53,057 nucleotides of DNA from Camelimonas fluminis (GTDB lineage Bacteria > Pseudomonadota > Alphaproteobacteria > Rhizobiales > Beijerinckiaceae), in contig NZ_BNCG01000014.1 of assembly GCF_014656355.1 (NCBI RefSeq), positions 55,306 through 108,362 of the forward strand. The letters run 5' to 3'. The notes under the pieces were generated by a model. The model was not told the DNA's origin and made no database searches. It saw only the letters and a program-made list of their open reading frames with translations. Of the stretch, positions 18,753-26,600 are shown one piece after another. The position numbers and the translations under genes are program-made. How positions within the stretch are numbered: position 1 is the stretch's first letter; each line of letters opens with the position of its first letter.

Positions 18753-19865
18753 TCAGGCGCTTCTGGCCTGAGGCGGCCCCGCCGGAAAACGAAACGGGGA
18801 CATGGTCAATATATAGAGCAGAAAGAATTCCGAGCGGCGATTGATGCCGAGCTTGAGCATGATGCGCTTGATGTAGGTGCGCACCGTGGCTTCGGTCAGC
18901 CCGAGTTCTGCGGCGATCCCTACAGGCGCTGCGCCGACAAGGATCAGCCTGACCACGCCCTCTTCGGCCCGCGTCAGATTGTAGAGGGCTGACAGCCGCC
19001 GGGCGCCCTCCTCTTCGTCAACCTCCGGAAGCACCACCACGGCGGTTGGATCCTCGCCATGTGACGGCGACGGCGCCACGATAGCGAAGCGCGGCAATCC
19101 CGCGTCCCCTGTCAGGGGGATAATCGACGACCGGCGCCCTTCCGTTCCCGTCTCGCGCACGGACCTGCGCACGGCGGCGCGCAATTCTTCCATGGCGTGG
19201 CAAGTGGCGCTGGCCAACCGGCCAGCCTGCTCACACAGGACGCCGCCATGCGCGAGCTCGCGCCTGGCGGGCTCATTGAGGTTCACGATTGCAAGACGCT
19301 CGTCGACGCGAATGACCGGGGACACCACGGAGTTGATCAGATCCAGCCCCCCCGCGCCTTCCGCCGTCCCCCGGCCGCGATCGGCCTCAACGGCGTTGCG
19401 ACAGGCATTGACGCCACGCGCGAGCAGCGCCGCCTCCAGTGGCTCCAGACATGTCGGACGCCACCCGGCCACCAGCACGAGGTCACAATCCGCCTGCCAG
19501 CGAATACGCCCGATAACGCTGTGCGCCTGGCCAACCGGCGGTTCGCCAAACAGGCGGGCGACCAGCGGATGACAGGGCGCCAGCCCCAAAAACTGGCCTG
19601 TGGCCTGGGGCATCTGCCGCGCAAGCAACCGGACGTCATCACTGACCGACACGCCAGGCGAACTTTCAGATGCCGGCCCGATGCGGACATATTCCTGGAC
19701 GGAGCCACATGCCGCGATCAGGGCCAATATGCCAGAACGGCACCCGGCCAGGCTCGTCAACACCTCAGCGCACAGCTGCAGGCGCGCGCCAACAGGCAAG
19801 TTCTGAACCGACCCTCTTGGGAAAAGAAAATTCACTGTACACCACCATCCGCCCCCGAAATTCAT
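18753..19865 (-). CDS. LuxR-family transcription regulator (orphan)
   Basis: 370 residues. A C-terminal LuxR/GerE helix-turn-helix (~290-345) reads LTRAEEGVVRLILVGAAPVGIAAELGLTEATVRTYIKRIMLKLGINRRSEF. The ~280-residue N-terminal part is not one I recognise: it contains Cys-rich patches and a PAS-like stretch (LINSVVSPVIRVDERLAIVNLNEPARREL) but no receiver and no clear autoinducer-binding domain. The ATG at 19865 has GAGG too close to be ideal, so an internal GTG could be used. It stands alone, between tRNA-His and a long gene-free AT-rich stretch; no luxI-type synthase or kinase is near. Confidence 0.82.
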   Translation of the reverse strand: MNFGGGWWCTVNFLFPRGSVQNLPVGARLQLCAEVLTSLAGCRSGILALIAACGSVQEYVRIGPASESSPGVSVSDDVRLLARQMPQATGQFLGLAPCHPLVARLFGEPPVGQAHSVIGRIRWQADCDLVLVAGWRPTCLEPLEAALLARGVNACRNAVEADRGRGTAEGAGGLDLINSVVSPVIRVDERLAIVNLNEPARRELAHGGVLCEQAGRLASATCHAMEELRAAVRRSVRETGTEGRRSSIIPLTGDAGLPRFAIVAPSPSHGEDPTAVVVLPEVDEEEGARRLSALYNLTRAEEGVVRLILVGAAPVGIAAELGLTEATVRTYIKRIMLKLGINRRSEFFLLYILTMSPFRFPAGPPQARSA

Positions 19866-20425
19866 GCCTCAACAGGAATAATTTCCAATAATATGTCCTC
19901 GTTTGGAATTTGAGCAATTTTATGAAATAATAAAATAATAAAATGGCAGATCATGCAAAGCTCATGGCGCGTGGAGTGGAAATAAAGCGAAGCCAGTTGT
20001 TGGCGTTGACTACCATTTATCCTTGCCCGACCTCGTCACCATATAAACGATCACGTTTTATGGAACAACTGCAACCCAACCCAAATCCGCCCGCTCATCC
20101 ACCGACGTATCGTTGCGTTCCGCGCCTTGCCATTGCCCTCACAGGTCCGCCATGTGCGTTCGCGCACAAGTTGACTGCCCTGCATGCAGATTACCGGACA
20201 GCATAGCCACCGGCCTGGGGGCGCCGTACACGCCGAATATATCACGCGCCGCCTCCAAAACCCTGACCGGGAGCAGCAATACCATCTGGCGATGGAACGA
20301 AGCCGTATCTGGGTGCTTGCAGGACTTGCATTTGCAAGACCTGGACAGCAGCCCCCACTGGCCGCGTTGAGAAACGCCCAGAGACGACGTACGCCGCAGG
20401 CGCGCCGTCATCATCACCCCTCATG

Positions 20426-20525
20426 CCAGATCGCCAGGCTGCTGACGCATCCGCGACCTGCAAAGTTCATGCAGCGTAACCGATGTCCTTGCGGGACATC
20501 TGTTGCGCGGTTTGGGCTTCCCCAG
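20426..20525 (+). repeat. Dispersed structured repeat, copy B
   Basis: It shares a perfect 29-base match with copy C (20441-20469 versus 44888-44916). Downstream, the spaced blocks CAGCGT-AC, GGACAT, TTGCGC, GGGCTTC and CCAG also align. Confidence 0.75.
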
Positions 20526-20769
20526 CCCGATGGCCCTGCTCAACAGGGCCGGCGTCAGGCGTCCTCCAGCAACCTGCTTCCGCACGAGAGTAATCCGGCC
20601 CGGCAGATCCGGAGCGGGAGCATTGCGCGAAACAGGATGACCGCCGTCATCACCAGGCGCGTGCAGAATGTCTGCTGGCGCGGTCCGCCAACTGGCAGGC
20701 GCTGAACGCCGGCATCCGGCTACCATGCCCAATCCAATGCATCTGACGCATTGGCTCTGGTGAAGGGGC

Positions 20770-20880
20770 CCAGTGAAGCCTCGCCTGCCCAAAGCCTGCC
20801 CTGCAAGGCGGCGCGTTGTACTGGACCGGACCATGCCGGCGTGAACGCGTCAGCATCTTCACGACTTGGCGTCGACGTAA
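20770..20880 (-). repeat. Dispersed structured repeat, copy D (reverse orientation)
   Basis: Read on the minus strand it starts GCCAAGTCGTGAAGATGCTG and later has ACGCGCCGCC, GCAGGGCAGGCTTTG and GAGGCTTCACTGG. These align in order with copy C but with more changes. It lies 245 bases from copy B in opposite orientation. Confidence 0.6.
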
Positions 20881-20930
20881 CTGGCGACTGCCAGTGGCGC
20901 CCCCTCTGACGCCCCCCTCTCCATTCTTCC

Positions 20931-20966
20931 ATATAAAAACAGGCGCGGCCGAAATGGCCGCGCCTG
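20931..20966 (-). terminator. Terminator of mucR
   Basis: An 11-bp perfect GC stem (CAGGCGCGGCC...GGCCGCGCCTG, 20940-20966) is followed on the minus strand by TTTTTATAT. It lies about 85 bases past the mucR stop. Confidence 0.9.
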
Positions 20967-21049
20967 TAAATGTCTCTCCGGCAAGCTCACAGAAGGACCT
21001 GAAGCCGGATCTGCCGGCGGATCAAAAACCGCCAGTCAGATCAAGCAGA

Positions 21050-21556
21050 TCACTCAGCGCTTTTGGCCGGGCCGCGCTTGCGGGTGCTGGTCGCAGCGCT
21101 CTTGGCCGCATTCGCCGTCCGGGCAGCCGGCGCGTCGTTGGCGGCGCCGCGACGACGCTGCTGGCCGAGACCCATTGATTTGGCCAGCGCCGAACGGGAC
21201 GCCGCATAGTTGGGAGCAACCATCGGATAATCAGACGGCAGGCCCCACTTGGCGCGGTACTGCTCAGGCGTCAGATCATACGACGTGCGCAGATGACGCT
21301 TCAGCGACTTGAACTTTTTGCCGTCCTCCAGACAGACGATGTAGTCTGGCGTGACCGAACGCTTGACTGGCACGGCCGGCTGCTGCGGCTCCGCAACAAC
21401 TTCCGTCACCCCAGTCGCCAGCTTCACCAACGAATCATGGACGGAGCTGATAAGTTCCGCCAGCTGAACGCCATCCAGCTGGTTGTTGGCGACGTAAGCT
21501 GCAACGATATCCGCCGTCAGCTCGATAAGATTTTGCGTTTGCGTGGAATCAACCAT
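21050..21556 (-). CDS. mucR: MucR/Ros-family zinc-finger transcription regulator
   Basis: 168 residues. The Ros/MucR core spans ~20-125: helical N-terminal oligomerisation region (LIELTADIVAAYVANNQLD), then the conserved SVTPDYIVCLEDGKKFKSLKRHL and DLTPEQYRAKWGLPSDYPMVAPNYA. The Cys/Asp/His zinc-finger pattern of the family is present. MucR proteins are abundant H-NS-like proteins of Hyphomicrobiales that bind AT-rich promoters with T-A steps and repress surface polysaccharide, motility and horizontally acquired genes. The last ~35 residues are an Ala/Arg/Lys-rich tail. The start at 21556 has AGGGGACCG upstream. The AT-rich DNA upstream suggests autorepression. Confidence 0.95.
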   Translation of the reverse strand: MVDSTQTQNLIELTADIVAAYVANNQLDGVQLAELISSVHDSLVKLATGVTEVVAEPQQPAVPVKRSVTPDYIVCLEDGKKFKSLKRHLRTSYDLTPEQYRAKWGLPSDYPMVAPNYAASRSALAKSMGLGQQRRRGAANDAPAARTANAAKSAATSTRKRGPAKSAE

Positions 21557-22831
21557 TGAATCGGTCCCCTGATCTGCCTGAAAGCTAACTTGTGCAGCAG
21601 AGATTGCAATAGTTATCTTCAGTCGTCAAAATAACATCTATCGGCCGCAGAAATACCCCAATCTAACCGACCTGCTCGCCAGGCTCCGGAAAGACCTCAA
21701 GGGACCTGACCGCATCAGCCGACGATTCGGATACTTCGCTGACGCCACTGCCAGCTGCCGCTGCGATATCTGGCACCAATAGCGCGGCGGCTTATAGTTA
21801 AGCTCACCTGGGTCGACAGACCCGTTTGCCAGACGCACCGTTTGCCCGCTTCGTCAAACTGGATATAAGGCATGCCAATACGCAAAAACAATAACGTTTC
21901 GATTTTTTTTGAGTATAGATTTGCTTGAAGGCCGCCTGACCCGGGCCATCCGGGACAGTTTTTGCTCCAACATTCATCACGCCGCCGCTGACGCCAGCCT
22001 CAGGCAGCCTTGTCGCGAGCCTGCCTGGGCCTGGATCGCCAAACCTGAAGAAAGCCAAATTATATAATACAATTCATGCTGTTAGTTTGATGTTCGCCAT
22101 CATAAATTGACGCTTGCCGTCGTCTGAAGCATCTGTTTTATGGCCACGCTCGCGCTTGTTCGGGCAGCCGCAGCGTTAGCACGTCAGCGATTATCAAAAT
22201 TGCGTTGATACGTCGCACAACCTGAGCTTGTACGGAAAAATCAGGCGACCCGTGACAGTCCCCGCAGCCGGCGTCATGACTGTTTCCTCCCACTGATCTG
22301 GGGGGCAAAGCGGCGCCTCCCCGAAAAGCTGACGGGCAACGGATATTATCCTTCCTCCGGCAGTATCCTGGGGGCCAGACGGCGCGTGAATAGTTGCCAT
22401 TGCAACATACCAACCTGCGGCCGGTCCGACCTGGCTATTTCCGGGCGCCATGTCGCCGGTCAGGCCGGGGGACGAGAAGATCCGCCAGCCTGAAAGCGTT
22501 TCCCAGAAAATGAGCGCCGCCGGGCGCGTAAAATACTGGCGGCGCAGCGAACATGAGGCCCTGCCGACAGGAAATTTCCAGCAGATCCGGATCCAGGAAA
22601 CCTGGCGTGAATGAGCTGATCTGGCCCGCACAACGCGGCGCATGATGATGACGTCGTATCCCGCGCGGCGTCCGGATCGGGGCCTTGGCAAGGGCTCTGC
22701 GCGTCTGGAAATCGTATCGCCGGGGCGTCCGGCAAGTTTCCGAATCAGCGTGAACGGGTTTTGCATCGCCAGGCGTCATGCTCCCCGGTTCAGGAACAGG
22801 AACAATACGGGCCTCAACGGTTGACGCGACA
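21557..22831. other. Long gene-poor, AT-rich interval upstream of mucR
   Basis: About 1.3 kb with no supported gene. The part from 21590 to 22130 is clearly more AT-rich than the surroundings, with runs such as GATTTTTTTTGAG near 21900 and TTATATAATACAATT near 22060, and will contain the mucR promoter. From 22140 to 22830 base composition returns to normal, but open frames there have no ribosome sites and no recognisable protein. Confidence 0.55.
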
Positions 22832-22908
22832 TGAAAAACAGCCCGGATGGCTTCCCATCCGGGCTGTTCCTGAAATCCGCCCCATGAAGCATTCCGCGCT
22901 TCATGGGG
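22832..22908 (-). terminator. Double hairpin after the nitronate monooxygenase gene
   Basis: Two perfect hairpins in a row. CCCCATGAAGC pairs with GCTTCATGGGG (22880-22908), and ACAGCCCGGATGG pairs with CCATCCGGGCTGT (22838-22867, loop CTTC). On the minus strand the latter is followed by TTTTTCATG. The second is a typical intrinsic terminator. Confidence 0.85.
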
Positions 22909-22983
22909 ATGACTGATTCTTTCCAAGGCTGCGCCAGCCGGGATCCGGATCAGATGAACCGGACCCCGCTTTGACGTCACAGC

Positions 22984-23961
22984 TCAGGAATTGGCAAATC
23001 CGGCAAGACGTTTGTTGATCAGGTCGTTGGCCTGGACCATGATCCGGTCGATCAGTTCCTGACAGGTCGGGATGTCGTTGATCAGGCCGGCGACCATGCC
23101 GCAGCTCCACGCGCCCGCGTCCATCTCGCCGTTCTGCATGATGCGCGGATACACGCCAGCCACTTCAGCAGCGATATCCTCGAACTTGATGTTGGCGCCG
23201 AGGGCCTTTTCCTTCTCCAGAAGGCGGTCGACGGCGGCGTTGCGCAGCACGCGCTCGGTGTTGCGCAGCGGGCGCATGACGAGGCGGGTGTCGGTCTCGG
23301 ACGCGGCGAGGATCGCCTGCTTGACGTTCTCGTGCACCGGGGCTTCCTTCGTGGCGATGAAGCGGGTGCCCATGTTCATGCCCTCGGCGCCCAGCGCCAG
23401 GGCGGCGACGAGGCTGCGGCCATCGGCCATGCCGCCGGAGGCGACGAACGGCACCTTCAGCTCTTCCTCGGCGCGGGCCAGCAGGATGAAGTTCGGGATG
23501 TCGTCTTCACCCGGGTGCCCGCCGCACTCGAAGCCGTCAACGCTCAGCGCGTCGACGCCGAGCGCCTGGGCCTTCAGCGAGTGGCGGATGGTGGTGCACT
23601 TGTGGATGACCTTGACGTCGGCCGCCTTGAGCATGTCGACCCACTTGCCGGGGTTGTTGCCGGCGGTTTCCACCGCCTTGACGCCGCCGTCGATGATCGC
23701 CTTGACGTAGCCCGGATAGTCCGGCGCGTTCACCACCGGCAGGAAGGTCAGGTTTACGCCGATCGGCTTGTCCGTCAGCTTGCGCGCCTTCTCGATCTCA
23801 CGCGAAAGATCGTCCGGGGTCCGCTGCGTCAGGGCGGTGATGATGCCAAGGCCGCCAGCGTTGGAAACGGCGGCCGCCAGCTCGGCAAGGCCGACAAAGT
23901 GCATGCCGCCCTGAATGATCGGGTGCTTGATGCCGAACAGCTCGGTAATGCGCGTCTTCAT
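22984..23961 (-). CDS. Nitronate monooxygenase-family flavoprotein
   Basis: 325 residues of the FMN-dependent NMO / 2-nitropropane dioxygenase fold. It starts MKTRITELFGIKHPIIQGGM, has FMN-binding stretches VDGFECGGHPGEDD and VASGGMADGRSLVAALALGAEGMNMGTRF, and has full-length TIM-barrel size. Such enzymes oxidise nitronates, and some relatives are enoyl-CoA reductases or act in aromatic catabolism; the true substrate is open. The ATG at 23961 follows GGAATGAGACACCC. It lies 206 bases downstream of an SDR and a DsbA-fold isomerase gene on the same strand and may share their HxlR-controlled transcript, although that gap allows its own promoter. Confidence 0.88.
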   Translation of the reverse strand: MKTRITELFGIKHPIIQGGMHFVGLAELAAAVSNAGGLGIITALTQRTPDDLSREIEKARKLTDKPIGVNLTFLPVVNAPDYPGYVKAIIDGGVKAVETAGNNPGKWVDMLKAADVKVIHKCTTIRHSLKAQALGVDALSVDGFECGGHPGEDDIPNFILLARAEEELKVPFVASGGMADGRSLVAALALGAEGMNMGTRFIATKEAPVHENVKQAILAASETDTRLVMRPLRNTERVLRNAAVDRLLEKEKALGANIKFEDIAAEVAGVYPRIMQNGEMDAGAWSCGMVAGLINDIPTCQELIDRIMVQANDLINKRLAGFANS

Positions 23962-24167
23962 GGGTGTCTCATTCCTTCCCACATGGTCCGGCGCCCGGGC
24001 CTCCCCGCCGCCAGCATTCTGATCTTCTCACCGGAAACCGCCACGCATTGCTGCGGCGCGGACCAGCTTCCGTATTGCCTGGGCAAGGCGACAACTGCCT
24101 TGCCCAACATGCGTTGACGCCGGCTGGCAGCCCCTTGCCATGCAGTGCGGTCGCCGGACTGCGGCGG

Positions 24168-24923
24168 CTACCAGGGTTCAGCCCATGGACGCAGATCCAT
24201 CTCATGGGTCCAAGCGTCCCTTGGCTGCTGATAGAGCGCCCAATAGGCCTGCGCAACCGATTCCGGATGCATCAGCTGGTCTTCGCCCAGCGCGTCGAGC
24301 GCCGCGTCGCCGCCCCGGGCGCGAATGCGCTCGCGCACCCAGGCCGTGTCCACCCCGGAATCGATGACGAGGTGGGCGACGTGGATGTTCTGCGGTCCAA
24401 GCTCCCGCGCTGCGGACTGGGCGACGGCGCGCAGGCCAAACTTGGCGCTGGCGAAAGCGGCGTAGCCGACGCCGCCACGCAGGCCGGCGGTGGCGCCGGT
24501 CAGGAAAATCGCCCCCCGACCATGGCGCGTCAGGATTCGCGCGGCTTCACGCGTTGCCAGAAAGCCGCTGTAACAGGCCATCTCCCAAACCTTGCGGAAC
24601 ACCCGCTCGGTGGTGTCCAGCAGAGGGAAATTGACATTGGCGCCAACGTTGAAAATGCAGATTTCCAGCGGGGCGATGGCGTCGGCCTCCGCCAGAAAGG
24701 CGGTGACGTCCTGCTCGTCGCGCGCGTCGAGGGAACGGCCGCTGGCGCGACCGCCGGCGGCGGCGATATCGGCGACGAGCGCCTCAAGCTTCCCGCCATC
24801 GCGGCGGCCGGCGTGAACGGCGAAACCCTCGGCGGCGAATTTCCGGCAGATGGCCGCGCCGATGTAGTCGCCGGCGCCAATGACCGCCACGGACGCCTGG
24901 CGCGGACTTGCGGTCGGGGTCAT
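24168..24923 (-). CDS. SDR-family protein lacking the catalytic Ser and Tyr
   Basis: 251 residues with a Rossmann fold. The nucleotide-binding turn is VIGAGDYIGAAICRKFA (residues ~14-30) and the family Asn-containing strand is FNVGANV (91-97). In the catalytic region, the Tyr of YxxxK is Phe157 (FASAK, Lys161 kept) and the position 13 residues earlier, normally Ser, is Ala144 (GATAGLRGG). A standard dehydrogenase mechanism is therefore doubtful. I recall a group of related SDRs that share this FxSAK form, so it may be a family trait and not decay. It overlaps the upstream isomerase gene by four bases (ATGA), so the two products are likely to work together. Confidence 0.85.
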   Translation of the reverse strand: MTPTASPRQASVAVIGAGDYIGAAICRKFAAEGFAVHAGRRDGGKLEALVADIAAAGGRASGRSLDARDEQDVTAFLAEADAIAPLEICIFNVGANVNFPLLDTTERVFRKVWEMACYSGFLATREAARILTRHGRGAIFLTGATAGLRGGVGYAAFASAKFGLRAVAQSAARELGPQNIHVAHLVIDSGVDTAWVRERIRARGGDAALDALGEDQLMHPESVAQAYWALYQQPRDAWTHEMDLRPWAEPW

Positions 24924-25549
24924 GCGGCGTCTCCCCTGCTGGCGTTCCGCGTGCGGACAATGTCTTCCTCCACGTCGCGCAGACGATCCTTGCCGAAGTA
25001 CAGTTCATCACCGACGAAGAAGCTCGGGATGCCGAAGACGCCGCGCTCCACCGCCTGATTGGTGTTGGCCAGCAATTCGTCCTTCACATCCTGATCGGCG
25101 GCGCGCTGCAGCAGGCGTTCAATCGGCAGACCGGCGTCGGCCAGCGCGGCGCGGAACACGTCCGGGTCGTCCATCTTGCGGGGCTGCTCCCACATGGCGC
25201 TGAACACCGCCTCGACATAAGGCGCGAACACGTTCTCGCGCTGCGCCGCCACGGCCCCGCGCATCAATTGCAGGGTGTTGACCGGGAAATATGGATTGAA
25301 GCGGAAGCGCGTGATGCCGTGACGGCTGATGAAACGCTCCATCTCGCGACGTTCATAATCCATCTTGTTGCGGATATTGGCGAACGCCTCCGCCGGAGAG
25401 CGATTGCCGGTCGCCCGGAATATGCCGCCAAGCAGCACGGGCGTGCGGGTGAACGTCACCCCGGTCCGCGCCTCGATATCAGGCAAAACAAGGTGGGCCA
25501 GCCACGCATTGGGGCTGCCGAAGTCGAACAGAAATTCCGGATTGGTCAT
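24920..25549 (-). CDS. DsbA-fold 2-hydroxychromene-2-carboxylate isomerase-like protein
   Basis: 209 residues of the DsbA/GST-kappa fold. Instead of a CxxC, the N-terminus reads FLFDFGSPNAWLA, where Ser12 sits at the position of the catalytic Ser in HCCA isomerases and kappa GSTs. The cis-Pro loop (RGVFGIPSFFVGDELYFGKDRL) is present. HCCA isomerase converts 2-hydroxychromene-2-carboxylate in naphthalene breakdown using glutathione; most genomic relatives have unknown substrates. The ATG at 25549 has GGGAGGATGCGCC upstream. It is first in an operon with the SDR and is divergent from the HxlR regulator. Confidence 0.88.
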   Translation of the reverse strand: MTNPEFLFDFGSPNAWLAHLVLPDIEARTGVTFTRTPVLLGGIFRATGNRSPAEAFANIRNKMDYERREMERFISRHGITRFRFNPYFPVNTLQLMRGAVAAQRENVFAPYVEAVFSAMWEQPRKMDDPDVFRAALADAGLPIERLLQRAADQDVKDELLANTNQAVERGVFGIPSFFVGDELYFGKDRLRDVEEDIVRTRNASRGDAA

Positions 25550-25618
25550 GGCGCATCCTCCCTGGAAGCGCGCCCTGCGGAAGAAGCATGGCCTTTTCCC
25601 TGCCGCAGGCGCTGACAA

Positions 25619-25635
25619 AGTTCCAAAAAGGAACT
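25619..25635. promoter_or_regulatory. Operator palindrome between the isomerase operon and hxlR-type gene
   Basis: A perfect inverted repeat AGTTCC-N5-GGAACT in the divergent promoter region, 70 bases from the isomerase start. It is the best candidate binding site for the adjacent HxlR regulator. The rest of the 25550-25845 gap holds one more inverted repeat at 25791-25823. Confidence 0.7.
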
Positions 25636-25790
25636 ATCGTCAAACTAGGCGTTGCGCCGGCGCTGTCAAGCGCTCCGGCAATACCCCGCCCACGACGACG
25701 TTTCTGGCGGAAGCGGCGTGGCGGGAGAGCCTGGCGAGGTCCGTTCATGCCGGGCGGGATTTTGCGATATGCTTTGCCTTTATGAGATTT

Positions 25791-25823
25791 CTTCATACGA
25801 AGCGGCGCCTGCTTCGCATGAAG
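25791..25823. promoter_or_regulatory. Second inverted repeat before the HxlR gene
   Basis: CTTCATACGAAGC and GCTTCGCATGAAG match at 12 of 13 positions around a seven-base spacer and end 22 bases before the ATG. It could be an operator or a 5' leader hairpin; the sequence differs from the AGTTCC site. Confidence 0.5.
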
Positions 25824-25845
25824 AGACCTCCAGGAGAGACGACTG

Positions 25846-26364
25846 ATGAAATGGAGAGCGCTGGACGCGGAGCCCTGCTCAATCGCCCGCACCCTGTCAT
25901 TTGTCGGCGACAGGTGGAGCCTGCTGGTGCTGCGCGACTGTTTCCTGCGCGTGCGGCGGTTCGAGGAGTTCCAACGCCGTCTCGGCGTCACGCGGCACAT
26001 CCTCGCCGACAGGCTGAAGCGTTTTGTCGAGGCGGATATCCTGACGCGCGTCGCCTATCAGAGCAAACCGGAGCGCCATGAGTATGTGCTCACCGAGAAG
26101 GGGCTTGCCCTCTACCCGGTGCTGATGGCGATGGCGCGCTGGGGCGACACCTATATGGACGATGGCGCCGGCCCGCCGCTGCGTTATCGTCACCGCCCGT
26201 GCGGGCGTCATTTTACGCCGGTGATGTGCTGCTCGGAATGCGGCGAGCCGCTTGATCCCCGCTCTGTGATCGTTGAGCCAGGGCCCGGCCTTGATGCTGA
26301 CGCCGCGCGACTTTTGCCGCCGACGCCCCAGAGCGCTCTCAGGAAGGGCGGCGCCGTTTCGTGA
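25846..26364 (+). CDS. HxlR-family winged-helix transcription regulator
   Basis: 172 residues. The HxlR domain spans ~8-100: CSIARTLSFVGDRWSLLVLRDCFLRVRRFEEFQRRLGVTRHILADRLKRFVEADILTR, then the wing SKPERHEYVLTEKG. A C-terminal extension with CGRHFTPVMCCSECGEPLD holds four Cys that could bind zinc, as in many longer HxlR proteins. Regulators of this kind sense electrophiles, quinones or oxidants. It is divergent from the isomerase / SDR / nitronate monooxygenase cluster and most likely controls it. Its start has CAGGAGAGACGACTG upstream. A pair of strong hairpins follows its stop. Confidence 0.92.
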   Translation: MKWRALDAEPCSIARTLSFVGDRWSLLVLRDCFLRVRRFEEFQRRLGVTRHILADRLKRFVEADILTRVAYQSKPERHEYVLTEKGLALYPVLMAMARWGDTYMDDGAGPPLRYRHRPCGRHFTPVMCCSECGEPLDPRSVIVEPGPGLDADAARLLPPTPQSALRKGGAVS

Positions 26365-26379
26365 GGAGAACGGCGCGAG

Positions 26380-26436
26380 CAAACCCCTTGGCCAGGCCCA
26401 ATGAATCAGACGGCCTGGGCCTGGCCAAGGGGTTTG
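26380..26436 (+). terminator. Very long perfect hairpin after the HxlR gene
   Basis: A 21-bp perfect stem (26380-26400 with 26416-26436) has a 15-base loop and begins 16 bases after the stop codon. A smaller hairpin GCGCCGTT...AACGGCGC overlaps the stop. The T-tract is poor (GTTTGTTCT), so it may act partly as a 3'-end stabiliser. Confidence 0.65.
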
Positions 26437-26600
26437 TTCTACCTGTTTGATTGGATGGGCCCTGATTTCGCCGCGCAAGGCGTCGCCCACTTGGCCCGAA
26501 ATGCGCCAGCGCGCGATCCCCACCCGTAGAACGAAAAGCAGCTCCACGGACGGGAATCCGGTTGCCTTCAGGAATCTGGCGCCCCGCGGCGGGCGTCAGA

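Larger units (their letters stand above)
19866..21049. other. Long gene-poor interval holding two opposed copies of the dispersed repeat
   Basis: 1.18 kb without a supported gene. It begins with a markedly AT-rich stretch (19868-20060) with TTCCAA...TTGGAA inverted repeat at 19883-19908, a possible operator for the LuxR gene. Further on are dispersed-repeat copy B (plus) and copy D (minus), a GGCCCTG...CAGGGCC hairpin (20532-20550), a CCAATGC...GCATTGG palindrome (20733-20753) and the mucR terminator. Confidence 0.6.

Noticed and set aside
20139..20463. Reverse frames containing VLEAARDIFGVYGAPRPVAMLSGN
   Set aside because: The stretch looks protein-like but has no ribosome site, overlaps repeat copy B and matches no family I know.
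22138..22980. Reverse frames in the gene-poor stretch upstream of mucR
   Set aside because: One runs through the double-hairpin terminator and all lack ribosome sites and recognisable domains.
18347..22980. Genomic island integrated at tRNA-His
   Set aside because: No integrase gene and no second copy of the tRNA 3' end were found downstream; mucR is a core gene of the order.
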